Source of the DNA: Propionibacteriaceae bacterium
Lineage (GTDB): Bacteria; Actinomycetota; Actinomycetes; Propionibacteriales; Propionibacteriaceae
Reading direction: 5' to 3'
Length of the DNA stretch: 48,860 bases
Assembly (NCBI GenBank): GCA_030529455.1
Contig: JAUMWV010000008.1
Span: forward strand, 1-48,860
Of this stretch, positions 7,778-14,976 are shown piece after piece. A program made the translations under genes and the position numbers. Under the pieces are notes generated by a model. The model saw nothing but the letters and a program-made list of their open reading frames with translations. It did not search any database and was not told where the DNA came from. Each line of letters begins with the position of its first letter. Positions within the stretch are counted from its first letter, which is position 1.

Positions 7778-8833
7778 TCAGTAGAACTCGACCGTGTTGA
7801 CCTGGTTGACCATCGGCTCGCCGTCCAGCAGGCGGGTCGCGTTGGCCACGAACAGGTCGGCGATCTGCAGGTCCTCGGTCTCGACCAGCCCAGCGGTGTG
7901 TGGGCTCACCACGACGTTCGGGTGCTCCCACAGCGGCGAGTCCTGGGCGAGGGGTTCGCTGTAGAACACGTCCAGAGCCGCGAACCCGACACGGCCATCG
8001 TCGAGCGCCTCGATGAGGGCCTCCTCGTCGATGACGGTGCCCCGCCCGACGTTCACGACGATCAGGCCCGGCGTGGCGCGCTTCAGCACCTCGGCGTCCA
8101 CCAGCTTGTGGGTCGCGTCCGTGCCGGGCAGCGCCACGACCAGCGCATCCGCCTGCCCGATGGTCTCCGCCAGGCGCTCGGGCGGGATGACCGAGGCCAC
8201 GCCGTCGATGTCTGCCGCGGGACGGTTGACCCCGATCACCCTGACCCCGAGGGCGGACAGCCGGGACGCGATCTGGCGCCCGATGGCGCCGAGCCCGGCG
8301 ACGATGACCGTCATGTCGGTGAGTTGCTTCATGCACCAGCGTCCCGACCATTCCTTGCGGGCCTGCTGGGCCAGCAGCCGGGGCAGCGACTTGGCGCCGG
8401 CGAGGACGCCGAACACCGCGAACTCGGCAAGCGAGCTGCCGTGCACCCCAGCCGAGGTGGTGAAGGTCACCCGGCTGAGGTCGTCCTGGCTCAGCTGGGC
8501 GGCCTTGACCTGGGCTCCGCCGCCAGCGGCCATGGTGTGCACCCAGCGCAGCCTCGGGTTGGCTTTGACCGTCCGGGCGAGCGCCGCGGCGTCCTCACCC
8601 GGGATGCCGTAGAGGGCATCGGCCGAGTCCAGCAGCGCCTCGAAGGCCTCCTGCTGGGCGGGGGTTCTACGGAACTCAGGATCACCGACGTGGTCGGCTG
8701 CCCACCTCATGGGCGGCAGCAGGGCCTGGTCCCGGACTAGTTCGATGCGCGGCTCGGCGCTTTCGATCCGCGCACAGAGTTCTTCGGACAAAGGAGTGGC
8801 GACTACCACTCGGAGTCGATCAGCACTGCTCAT
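7778..8833 (-). CDS. D-isomer-specific 2-hydroxyacid dehydrogenase
   Basis: 351 residues of the 2-hydroxyacid dehydrogenase family. The NAD(P)-binding segment is GLGAIGRQIASRL; the catalytic triad is visible as Arg in NVGRGTVID, Glu in YSEPL and His in SPHTAG. Relatives such as GhrB reduce glyoxylate, hydroxypyruvate and 2-keto sugar acids (2-ketogluconate to gluconate). ATG at 8833 with GGAAGG upstream is preferred over an in-frame ATG 20 codons earlier that lacks family similarity. It is the first gene of the leftward unit, so it lies directly behind the leftward promoter at 8875-8903. Confidence 0.85.
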   Translation of the reverse strand: MSSADRLRVVVATPLSEELCARIESAEPRIELVRDQALLPPMRWAADHVGDPEFRRTPAQQEAFEALLDSADALYGIPGEDAAALARTVKANPRLRWVHTMAAGGGAQVKAAQLSQDDLSRVTFTTSAGVHGSSLAEFAVFGVLAGAKSLPRLLAQQARKEWSGRWCMKQLTDMTVIVAGLGAIGRQIASRLSALGVRVIGVNRPAADIDGVASVIPPERLAETIGQADALVVALPGTDATHKLVDAEVLKRATPGLIVVNVGRGTVIDEEALIEALDDGRVGFAALDVFYSEPLAQDSPLWEHPNVVVSPHTAGLVETEDLQIADLFVANATRLLDGEPMVNQVNTVEFY

Positions 8834-8874
8834 GGCATACCCTTCCGCGGAGCTGCTTTGCCCCGCCGGAGGCG

Positions 8875-8903
8875 AGCATAACAGATGGTTCACAATCTCG
8901 AAA
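8875..8903 (-). promoter_or_regulatory. Candidate leftward promoter of the sugar-acid operon
   Basis: On the minus strand TTTCGA (8898-8903) and TATGCT (8875-8880) are separated by 17 bases. The -35 box lies within the inverted repeat shared with the divergent promoter. Expected start of transcription is about 40 bases before the hydroxyacid dehydrogenase ATG. Confidence 0.4.
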
Positions 8904-8906
8904 CCA
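8886..8906. promoter_or_regulatory. Candidate operator (inverted repeat) between divergent promoters
   Basis: TGGTT (8886-8890), 11 bases, AACCA (8902-8906). The repeat covers the -35 boxes of both divergent promoters, where a single bound regulator could control both units. IclR-family dimers bind imperfect palindromes of this size; the IclR gene at the end of the leftward unit is the obvious candidate. This assignment is inference. Confidence 0.4.
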
Positions 8907-8918
8907 GTTCGCTATGAT
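8889..8918 (+). promoter_or_regulatory. Candidate rightward promoter of the dehydrogenase-kinase pair
   Basis: TTCACA (8889-8894) and TATGAT (8913-8918) are separated by 18 bases. Both hexamers are close to the vegetative consensus, and the ribosome site GAGGAGG and ATG follow about 20 bases later. Confidence 0.55.
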
Positions 8919-8942
8919 GATCCGCAGACGAGGAGGTCTTCC

Positions 8943-9848
8943 ATGCCACACACCATTGGTTTCATTGGGCTCGGCGTCATGGGTAGCCCCATGGCCCGCC
9001 ACATTCTCGGCGCCCTGAAGACGACGGGCGGGCACCTGCTGGTGCGCGACTTCGACCGGTCCCGGCACGAGGACCTGATCGCGTCCGGGGCCGAGTGGGC
9101 GGACACGCCCGGCGAACTCGCACAACGCTGCGACATCGTCATCGCTATGGTTCCCACCATCGCCAACGTGCACGAGCTGGTGCACGGCCCCGACGGGCTG
9201 GCCGCCCACACCACGAAAGCCTGGACGCTGGTGGTCTCGTCCACCTGCTCCCCCCACGAGGTGCGCGAGCTACAGGCCGGGCTGGAGGCCGCAGAGATCC
9301 CCATCCGGGTCGTCGACGCGCCAGTCAGCGGCGGCGCCGAGGGTGCAGAATCCGGGACGCTGTCCATCATGGTGGGCGGAGACGAGGAGGTGACGCGACC
9401 GGTGTGCGAGGTTTTGAACGCCGCGGGAGAGGCCACCCGGATGGGACCGCTGGGCGCCGGACAGGTCGCGAAAGCCTGCAACCAGCTGATCGTCGCGGCC
9501 GAGGTCGTCGCGCTGGCAGAGGCCTCCCTGCTCGCCGAACGGGCCGGTCTCGACGTCGCCCAGCTCTTCGGCGTCCTGCAGAAGGGCTATGCCGCCAGCC
9601 GCATCCTCGAGGTCAAGGCCCACCGCTTCGCCAACCGCGACCACAGCCCGTCCGGTCCCGCGCGGTTCATGGTCAAAGACCTGCGCGCCGTCGCCGACGA
9701 GGCCCGGCAGAGCGGCCTCGCCCTGGTCAGCATCGAACACCTGCAGGAAGTGTTCCAGGCCGTGACCGACCAGGGCATGGGCGACAACGACACCTCGGTC
9801 GTCCAGGCCCTCATCGAGTCCAGGTCGGCCCCCTTCCCGCCCCGCTAG
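8943..9848 (+). CDS. NAD-binding beta-hydroxyacid dehydrogenase (HIBADH/tartronate semialdehyde reductase type)
   Basis: 301 residues. The N-terminus is the Rossmann motif GFIGLGVMGSPMA, then the substrate loop DAPVSGGAEGAESGTL and the catalytic Lys in GQVAKACNQL; the C-terminal all-helical domain follows. Family members oxidise or reduce 3-hydroxyisobutyrate, 2-hydroxy-3-oxopropionate or related C3-C6 beta-hydroxyacids. The ATG at 8943 has GAGGAGG at the right distance, and longer in-frame starts overlap the promoters. First gene of the rightward unit, 65 bases before the kinase gene. In sugar-acid islands it may handle tartronate semialdehyde or an aldonate; the substrate is not determined by sequence. 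Confidence 0.85.
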   Translation: MPHTIGFIGLGVMGSPMARHILGALKTTGGHLLVRDFDRSRHEDLIASGAEWADTPGELAQRCDIVIAMVPTIANVHELVHGPDGLAAHTTKAWTLVVSSTCSPHEVRELQAGLEAAEIPIRVVDAPVSGGAEGAESGTLSIMVGGDEEVTRPVCEVLNAAGEATRMGPLGAGQVAKACNQLIVAAEVVALAEASLLAERAGLDVAQLFGVLQKGYAASRILEVKAHRFANRDHSPSGPARFMVKDLRAVADEARQSGLALVSIEHLQEVFQAVTDQGMGDNDTSVVQALIESRSAPFPPR

Positions 9849-9913
9849 GACGCCGCCCTCGCCAGAGCCGCCTCAACCCAGACATCAGCCATCACAACAC
9901 CAGGAGCATGCCC

Positions 9914-10987
9914 ATGAAGTTTCGTACCGACGCCCACTGGTCCGTGGTCGTGCCGACCAGCATGGGGGTGAGGATCACCCCCGAGGCCGGGCAGACCGTG
10001 CATACCAGCGACCGCTTCGTCATGCACGCCACCTCGGCCGAGTCCAATGTCGCAAGCGTCTCCGCCGCCCTCGGCCTGCCCGCCAAGGTGCTGACGGCCT
10101 TCGTCGCGGGCAGCCCGGTCTCCGCCCTCATCAAGCGGGACCTGCGGGCCCGCGGCCTGTCCTACGAGGGACCCGAGGTCCCCCAGGGCGGGGCCTGGGG
10201 CTACCGCCACCAGTTCAACATCGCCGACTCCGGGTACGGGCTGCGCGGCCCCCGGGTGTGGAACGACCGGGCTGGCGAGGTCGGCACGACCCTCAACATT
10301 GAGGATTTCGACGTCGACCGCATCTTCGGCACCGAAGGGGTGGGCATCTTGCACCTGTCCGGGCTGATCGCGGCGCTGTCCCCCCAGACCAGCACGTTCT
10401 GCGTCGACCTGGCGCGGGCGGCCGCGGCGCACGGCACCGTCATCTCCTTCGATCTCAACCACCGGGCCTCCTTCTGGCGCGGACGCGAGGACGAGCTGCG
10501 CTCGGCCTTCCACGAGATCGCCGGGCTGGCCCAGATCCTGATCGGCAACGAGGAGGACTTCCAGCTCGCCCTGGGCATCCAGGGCCCCGAATCCGGCGGC
10601 AAGGAGATCGCCGCCCAGCTCGACGGATTCACCTCGATGATCGGGCGGATTCAGGACGCCTACCCTGGCGCCCGCGTGCTCGCCACCACGCTCCGGGAGG
10701 TCCGCAGCGCCAACAGCCACCTCTGGGGCGCGATCACGCGGGACTCATCCGGGACCTGTGTCATCGAACCCCGCGAGATCGGCGTCCTGGACCGGATCGG
10801 CGGCGGTGACGGTTTCGTCGGCGGCCTGCTCTACGGCTTGCTGCGGGGCTGGCCCCTGACCGAGGCAACCCGCTTCGCGTGGGCCAGCGGCGCCTATGCC
10901 GCGACCTGCCTGACCGACTATGGCCTGCCCGCCGACGAGGCGGCCGTCTGGTCCATCTGGGAGGGCAACGCCCGGGTCCAGCGCTGA
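9914..10987 (+). CDS. PfkB-family sugar kinase, 2-keto-3-deoxygluconate kinase type
   Basis: 357 residues. The substrate/ATP motif ISFDLNHRASFW resembles the FDxNxRxxLW motif of 2-keto-3-deoxygluconate kinases, and the C-terminal signature is IGGGDGFVGGLLYG with the catalytic Asp. The reaction would be ATP-dependent phosphorylation of a 2-keto(-3-deoxy) sugar acid, feeding an Entner-Doudoroff-like cleavage; no matching aldolase is in the window. Two ATGs are close together (9908 and 9914). AGGAG at 9902-9906 is 7 bases from the second and only 1 from the first, so the second is chosen. 2-ketogluconate kinase is an alternative activity. Confidence 0.82.
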   Translation: MKFRTDAHWSVVVPTSMGVRITPEAGQTVHTSDRFVMHATSAESNVASVSAALGLPAKVLTAFVAGSPVSALIKRDLRARGLSYEGPEVPQGGAWGYRHQFNIADSGYGLRGPRVWNDRAGEVGTTLNIEDFDVDRIFGTEGVGILHLSGLIAALSPQTSTFCVDLARAAAAHGTVISFDLNHRASFWRGREDELRSAFHEIAGLAQILIGNEEDFQLALGIQGPESGGKEIAAQLDGFTSMIGRIQDAYPGARVLATTLREVRSANSHLWGAITRDSSGTCVIEPREIGVLDRIGGGDGFVGGLLYGLLRGWPLTEATRFAWASGAYAATCLTDYGLPADEAAVWSIWEGNARVQR

Positions 10988-11020
10988 CCGGATGCGCGGC
11001 CCGGGCCCCACGGGATAGCA

Positions 11021-11055
11021 AAGCGGTCCGCCCCCTCGGGGACGGACCGCTTTTC
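11021..11055. terminator. Bidirectional terminator between kinase gene and rplL
   Basis: AAGCGGTCCG (11021-11030) pairs with CGGACCGCTT around a C/G-rich loop that extends the stem, followed by a short T run on the plus strand and TTTGCT on the minus strand. It sits between the 3' ends of two converging genes and probably ends both transcripts. Confidence 0.75.
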
Positions 11056-11081
11056 CCGTGATGCGCCCGAGGGCGCCGGGA

Positions 11082-11474
11082 TCACTTGAGCTCGACGGAA
11101 GCGCCGGCAGCCTCGAGCTGCTCCTTGGCCTTCTCGGCGACGTCCTTCTTGACGCCTTCGAGGACGGGCTTCGGGGCACCCTCGACGAGGTCCTTGGCCT
11201 CCTTCAGGCCGAGGCTGGTGAGGGCGCGCACCTCCTTGATGACCTGGATCTTCTTCTCGCCACCCGAGGTCAGGATGACGTCGAAGGAGTCCTTCTCCTC
11301 CGCCTCGGCGGCGGCCTCGTCGCCACCGGCGGCCGGGGCCGCAGCGGCAACGGTGACCGGAGCGGCAGCGGTCACGCCGAAGGTGTCTTCGAACAGCTTG
11401 ACGAACTCGGAGAGCTCGATCAGGGTCATCTCCTTGAAAGCCTCAAGGAGCTCTTCGTTGGTGAGCTTCGCCAT
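11082..11474 (-). CDS. rplL: 50S ribosomal protein L7/L12
   Basis: 130 residues: N-terminal dimerisation helix ([21 protein letters not shown]), an Ala-rich hinge, and the C-terminal factor-binding domain ([14 protein letters not shown] through [12 protein letters not shown]). It forms the ribosomal stalk with L10 and recruits elongation factors. GAAAGG precedes the ATG. It follows rplJ by 63 bases and is co-transcribed with it. Unlike the common bacterial order, rpoB does not follow; a terminator and a convergent sugar-kinase gene do. Confidence 0.97.
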   Translation of the reverse strand: MAKLTNEELLEAFKEMTLIELSEFVKLFEDTFGVTAAAPVTVAAAAPAAGGDEAAAEAEEKDSFDVILTSGGEKKIQVIKEVRALTSLGLKEAKDLVEGAPKPVLEGVKKDVAEKAKEQLEAAGASVELK

Positions 11475-11537
11475 GATTGGCGTCCTTTCGTGTGGTGCAG
11501 CCGTAGCTGCGAGGGTTGATTCGCAGTACTGCGCTGC

Positions 11538-12056
11538 TTAGTTGTCGTTCTTGGTGTCCTTGAGCGCGGCCATGGCGCGAGCGGCGCCAGACAGCGGAGC
11601 AGCGAGCAGGTAGACGGCCTTCGAGAGGTTCGCCTGCATCGCACCGGCCATCTTTGCCAGCAGCACCTCGCGGGATTCGAGGTTCGCCAGCTTCTTGACG
11701 GTCTCGGCGTCGAGGACGCGACCGTCCATGACGCCACCCTTGATCACCAGGAACGGGTTGGCCTTTGCGAAATCACGCAGCGACTTCGCCACGGCGGCGA
11801 CGTCACCTTGGATGAACGCGATGGCGGTCGGGCCGACGAGCTGCTCGTCGAGACCCTCGATGCCAGCCTTCTTGGCCGCCAGAGCGGTCAGCGTGTTCTT
11901 CGCAACGGCGTAGGTTGCGGTCTCGCCCAGGGACCTGCGGAGTTCCTTCAGATCCTTGACCTTGAGACCGCGGTACTCGGTCAGCACGGCCGCGCTGGAG
12001 TTGGTGAACTGTTCCGCCAACTCCGCAACCGCGGCAGCCTTATCCGGCCTCGCCAT
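11538..12056 (-). CDS. rplJ: 50S ribosomal protein L10
   Basis: 172 residues, typical L10 (starts [27 protein letters not shown]-terminal helix that binds L7/L12 dimers). The start at 12056 is supported by AAGGAG 6 bases upstream; an in-frame start five codons earlier lacks a ribosome site. A long leader precedes it with the L10-binding RNA element and an attenuator hairpin, so expression is probably autoregulated by the L10-L12 complex. Confidence 0.97.
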   Translation of the reverse strand: MARPDKAAAVAELAEQFTNSSAAVLTEYRGLKVKDLKELRRSLGETATYAVAKNTLTALAAKKAGIEGLDEQLVGPTAIAFIQGDVAAVAKSLRDFAKANPFLVIKGGVMDGRVLDAETVKKLANLESREVLLAKMAGAMQANLSKAVYLLAAPLSGAARAMAALKDTKNDN

Positions 12057-12106
12057 TGGGTCTCCTTCCATTTCCTGTGCCGTGGCCGCCGCCCGGCCCG
12101 GAAACG

Positions 12107-12135
12107 AAAAGAACCCCTCGCCAGGTGGCGCGGGG
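12107..12135 (-). terminator. Attenuator-like terminator in the rplJ leader
   Basis: Read on the minus strand: CCCC-g-CGCC, loop ACCT, GGCG-a-GGGG, then TTCTTTT. This is a textbook intrinsic terminator lying about 50 bases before the rplJ start, inside the transcribed leader. Transcription through it would depend on leader folding. Confidence 0.7.
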
Positions 12136-12226
12136 CGGGGCGTGCATAGCGCACGTCGTCTCAGCGTTCACCTGCGCGGGCTTCCATTCGGAACTTAGGA
12201 CGCGAGTCACCAGCGGTCTTCGGCAG
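12136..12226 (-). ncRNA. Ribosomal protein L10 leader (rplJL autoregulatory element)
   Basis: The minus-strand leader contains GAAGACCGCTGGTG and, after a variable arm, AGCCCGCGCAGGTGAACG. These are the conserved blocks of the L10 leader that forms the L10(L12)-binding kink-turn structure. It runs from the predicted transcription start to the attenuator. Binding of excess L10-L12 is known to lower rplJL expression; the placement of a terminator immediately downstream suggests attenuation as the mechanism here (inference). Confidence 0.75.
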
Positions 12227-12232
12227 TGCCTA

Positions 12233-12261
12233 ACTGTAGCCAAACCGGCCGCCCCGTTCAA
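12233..12261 (-). promoter_or_regulatory. Promoter of rplJL
   Basis: Minus-strand TTGAAC (12256-12261) and TACAGT (12233-12238) with a 17-base spacer, upstream of the L10 leader. Predicted transcription start near 12226. Confidence 0.6.
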
Positions 12262-12282
12262 ATCCCGAATCGACAGCATTGA

Positions 12283-12297
12283 TGATAATGGTTATCG
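12283..12297. promoter_or_regulatory. Candidate Zur box upstream of rpmF
   Basis: TGATAATGGTTATCG contains the perfect inverted repeat GATAA-TGG-TTATC and differs at two places from a TGATAATGATTATCA-type actinobacterial zinc-uptake-regulator site. It lies 31 bases upstream of the rpmF start, where a repressor would block transcription. The downstream protein is the zinc-free form of L32, a typical Zur target in some actinobacteria. Confidence 0.5.
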
Positions 12298-12327
12298 TTT
12301 CATCTCGTTTCGAGCCGAAGGAGAGCC

Positions 12328-12507
12328 ATGGCCGTCCCCAAACGCAGGATGTCGCGATCCAATACCCGCCACCGGCGGGCCCAGTGGAAGGCGAGCGCAC
12401 CCGACCTGGTGCCCATCACCATCCGGGGCGAACAGTTCATGGTGCCCCGGCGGCTCATCCGCGCTTATCAGCGCGGCCTCATCAGCGTCGACGAGTTGCG
12501 TCACTGA
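12328..12507 (+). CDS. rpmF: 50S ribosomal protein L32, cysteine-free (zinc-independent) form
   Basis: 59 residues. Starts [20 protein letters not shown], the highly conserved L32 N-terminus, and ends in the [14 protein letters not shown] stretch of actinobacterial C-minus L32. The zinc-ribbon Cys pairs of C-plus L32 are absent. AAGGAG is 5 bases before the ATG. It lies on the plus strand between rplA and rplJ, both on the minus strand. A Zur-like palindrome upstream suggests that it is made when zinc is scarce, in place of a zinc-binding L32 encoded elsewhere; if it is the only L32, that reading is wrong. Confidence 0.93.
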   Translation: MAVPKRRMSRSNTRHRRAQWKASAPDLVPITIRGEQFMVPRRLIRAYQRGLISVDELRH

Positions 12508-12555
12508 TCCCCCGCGGCTCTTCTGCCGCGCTGCTCTGGGGAGTAACGTTGCCGC

Positions 12556-13581
12556 ATGAGGAAACGCACCCTTGTGCTGTGCTCCCTGCTGCTGGCTGCG
12601 GTGTTCACCTGGTGGCCAAGCACCGCCCGCGCCTGCGCCTGCGGGGCCCTGATTACCGAGTCCGGCGCCAGCATTAACGGCGAGACCGCGCTGATCGTCC
12701 ACGACGGACGAACCGAAACCATCGACATGGTCATGGGCCTCAACGGCGAGGCATCCTCGGCCGCCTGGATCATGCCGGTTCCCGACGGCACCCAGGTGAG
12801 CCTCGGCAACCGGGAGGTCTTCGACCGGCTCCACGCCATCACCGCACCCAAGCCGCGCTACGTCTACGACTGGACGCCCGGCTTCGGCGGCTCCGCCCAG
12901 GACCGGGGGCCGACCACCGCCGCCGCTGGCGTCACGGTGCTGCGGACCCAGGTCGTCGGCCCGTTCGAGGTCACGACGCTGGACGGCACCAGCGCCTCCT
13001 CGGTCAACTCCTGGCTGGTGGACCACGGCTACCCGAGCCGGGAAGCCCTGGAGCCAACCTTCCAGGACTACCTCGACGACGGCTGGAACATCGTCGCGGT
13101 CAAGCTCGTGCCCGGCGCCGACGCCACACTGCTGGCCGCCGAGGGACTGGACGCGCTCCGCATGACCTTCGCCACCGACCGGCCCATCTACCCCATCAAG
13201 CTGTCCCAGCACGCCCAGGTCGAGCAGCGCCTGAGGCTGTACGTCGCGGCACAGCACCGCATGGACGCCTCGGGACCCACATCCAGGCCCGGCGAGCTGC
13301 TCCTCCGGTTCGCGGGCACGGTGCCGGGCAGCGAGATCGGGCTGGGCGAGGGCCAGTGGTTCCTGACCTCTTACCAGGCGACGCTGTTCCCCGCCGACAT
13401 CAGCACCGACATCGCGTTCACCCGCTCCGCGACCGACGAGCCCTACCAGGCGACCTACACCGTCGTGGTGCCGATCGGCACCTACGCACTGCTGGCGCTG
13501 CTCGGCACCGGCGCCCTGGCCGCCATCACGGTGCCCCTGCTCCTGCTGGTGCGGCGGCGCCGGGGCCAGCGTCCGGCCTAA
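12556..13581 (+). CDS. DUF2330 secreted, membrane-anchored protein
   Basis: 341 residues. N-terminal signal peptide ending before ARACACGALI, the Cys-rich start typical of DUF2330 proteins; the extracellular body includes WIMPVPDGTQVSLGNREVF; one C-terminal membrane helix (YALLALLGTGALAAIT) and a short basic tail RRRRGQRPA. Topology: outside domain, single C-terminal anchor. The role of DUF2330 is not known. The ATG is 6 bases after TAACGT, so the message is probably leaderless; no ribosome site is seen. It sits 48 bases after rpmF. Confidence 0.82.
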   Translation: MRKRTLVLCSLLLAAVFTWWPSTARACACGALITESGASINGETALIVHDGRTETIDMVMGLNGEASSAAWIMPVPDGTQVSLGNREVFDRLHAITAPKPRYVYDWTPGFGGSAQDRGPTTAAAGVTVLRTQVVGPFEVTTLDGTSASSVNSWLVDHGYPSREALEPTFQDYLDDGWNIVAVKLVPGADATLLAAEGLDALRMTFATDRPIYPIKLSQHAQVEQRLRLYVAAQHRMDASGPTSRPGELLLRFAGTVPGSEIGLGEGQWFLTSYQATLFPADISTDIAFTRSATDEPYQATYTVVVPIGTYALLALLGTGALAAITVPLLLLVRRRRGQRPA

Positions 13582-13594
13582 AGCCGGTATAGGC

Positions 13595-13628
13595 AGGGGC
13601 CCCGCCGTCTACCGACTGCGGGGCCCCT
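13595..13628. terminator. Bidirectional hairpin between DUF2330 gene and rplA
   Basis: AGGGGCCCCGC (13595-13605) pairs perfectly with GCGGGGCCCCT (13618-13628) around a 12-base loop. It lies between converging 3' ends. The T content after it is low (TATCGTCTTT on the plus strand), so termination may rely mainly on the strong stem. Confidence 0.65.
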
Positions 13629-13650
13629 ATCGTCTTTCATCACCCAGGGA

Positions 13651-14352
13651 TCAGGCCTCAGCGGGCTTCGTCCGCTGCGGATCGACCGGAACACCGGGGG
13701 TCATGGTCGCGGAGAAGGTGACCTTCTTGAGGTAGCGCCCCTTCGACGCGCTCGGCTTGAGCCGCAGCACCTCGTCCAGCGCCGCGAAGTAGTTCTCCAC
13801 CAGCTGCGCCTCGGAGAAGGAGGCCTTGCCGATGATGAAGTGCAGGTTGGCGTGGCGATCGACACGGAACTCGATCTTGCCTCCCTTGATGTCGCTCACG
13901 GCCTTGGCGACGTCCATGGTGACGGTGCCGGTCTTCGGGTTCGGCATCAGGCCGCGGGGGCCGAGCACGCGGCCGAGACGGCCGACCTTGCCCATCAGAT
14001 CGGGCGTGGCGACGACCGCATCGAAGTCGAGGTAGCCACCGGCCACCTTGGTGATGAGGTCGTCCGAGCCGACCTCGTCGGCACCCGCCGCGAGGGCCGC
14101 CTCCGCCTTCTCACCGGTGGCGAAGACGAGGACCCGTGCCGTCTTGCCAGTACCGTTGGGAAGGTTGACGGTGCCACGCACCATCTGATCGGCCTTGCGC
14201 GGGTCGACGCCCAGGCGCATCGCGACTTCGACGGTCTCGTCGAACTTCGCCGAGGCGATCTCCTTGACCAGCTTCACGGCCTCTTCGGGGCTGTACAGCT
14301 GATCGGCGTTGACCTTGTCCTGGCCCGCCTTGTATGCCTTGCTGTGCTTCAT
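13651..14352 (-). CDS. rplA: 50S ribosomal protein L1
   Basis: 233 residues, full-length L1 with the conserved block [15 protein letters not shown] and the start MKHSKAYK. L1 binds 23S rRNA at the mobile stalk and represses its own operon by binding mRNA. AAAGGA precedes the ATG. It is the last gene of the secE-nusG-rplK-rplA block; a 141-base gap with two hairpins separates it from rplK. Confidence 0.97.
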   Translation of the reverse strand: MKHSKAYKAGQDKVNADQLYSPEEAVKLVKEIASAKFDETVEVAMRLGVDPRKADQMVRGTVNLPNGTGKTARVLVFATGEKAEAALAAGADEVGSDDLITKVAGGYLDFDAVVATPDLMGKVGRLGRVLGPRGLMPNPKTGTVTMDVAKAVSDIKGGKIEFRVDRHANLHFIIGKASFSEAQLVENYFAALDEVLRLKPSASKGRYLKKVTFSATMTPGVPVDPQRTKPAEA

Positions 14353-14370
14353 GTCTGGTTCCTTTCGATG

Positions 14371-14403
14371 TCAGCCTCGCAGGCTGATCCACCAGTCCTG
14401 GTG
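14371..14403. repeat. Two adjacent hairpins in the rplK-rplA gap
   Basis: TCAGCCT-cgc-AGGCTGA (14371-14387) and CACCAG-tc-CTGGTG (14390-14403), both perfect, lie 20-50 bases upstream of rplA on the transcribed strand. They may be a processing or L1-binding structure. Function not established. Confidence 0.4.
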
Positions 14404-14493
14404 CGGGGCAAGCACGCCCCTACCAGCGTTGTTCGGTTGGGTTCGCGGTGCCGGGCGGGTGGGCGGGTTCGCCGCGTCCGTCCAGCACGGGGA

Positions 14494-14922
14494 TCACTCG
14501 ACGGTGACGCCCATCGAGCGGGCGGTGCCTTCCACGATCTTCATCGCGGCCTCGACGTCGTTGGCGTTGAGGTCGGGCAGCTTGGTCGTGGCGATCTCGC
14601 GGACCTGATCCTTGGTGATCTTGCCGACCTTGTTCTTCAGCGGGTTCTCCGAGCCCTTCTGCAGACCGGCCGCTTTCTTGATGAGTTCGGCCGCGGGCGG
14701 GGTCTTGGTGATGAAGCTGAACGTGCGATCCTCGTAGATGGTGATCTCGACGGGGATGACGTTGCCACGCTGGGATTCGGTCGCGGCGTTGTAGGCCTTG
14801 ACGAACTCCATGATGTTGACGCCGTGCGGACCGAGGGCGGTACCGACCGGCGGTGCGGGAGTTGCGGCACCCGCGTTCAAGGCAACCTTGACGAGCGCCG
14901 CTACCTTCTTCTTGGGGGGCAT
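14494..14922 (-). CDS. rplK: 50S ribosomal protein L11
   Basis: 142 residues. N-terminal [20 protein letters not shown] is the L11 signature region around the thiostrepton-binding domain, and the C-terminal RNA-binding domain follows. It shapes the GTPase-associated centre of the ribosome. AAAGGA precedes the ATG. Located 54 bases after nusG in the same direction. Confidence 0.97.
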   Translation of the reverse strand: MPPKKKVAALVKVALNAGAATPAPPVGTALGPHGVNIMEFVKAYNAATESQRGNVIPVEITIYEDRTFSFITKTPPAAELIKKAAGLQKGSENPLKNKVGKITKDQVREIATTKLPDLNANDVEAAMKIVEGTARSMGVTVE

Positions 14923-14976
14923 AGGTTGGGTCCTTTGCTTACTTGGATGGAATGCCGGTTACCCGGCACGTGAATC

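Noticed and set aside
9095-9907. Long N-terminal extension of the kinase frame over the dehydrogenase gene
   Set aside because: The extension is Arg-rich shadow of the upstream gene; AGGAG and family alignment place the start at 9914.
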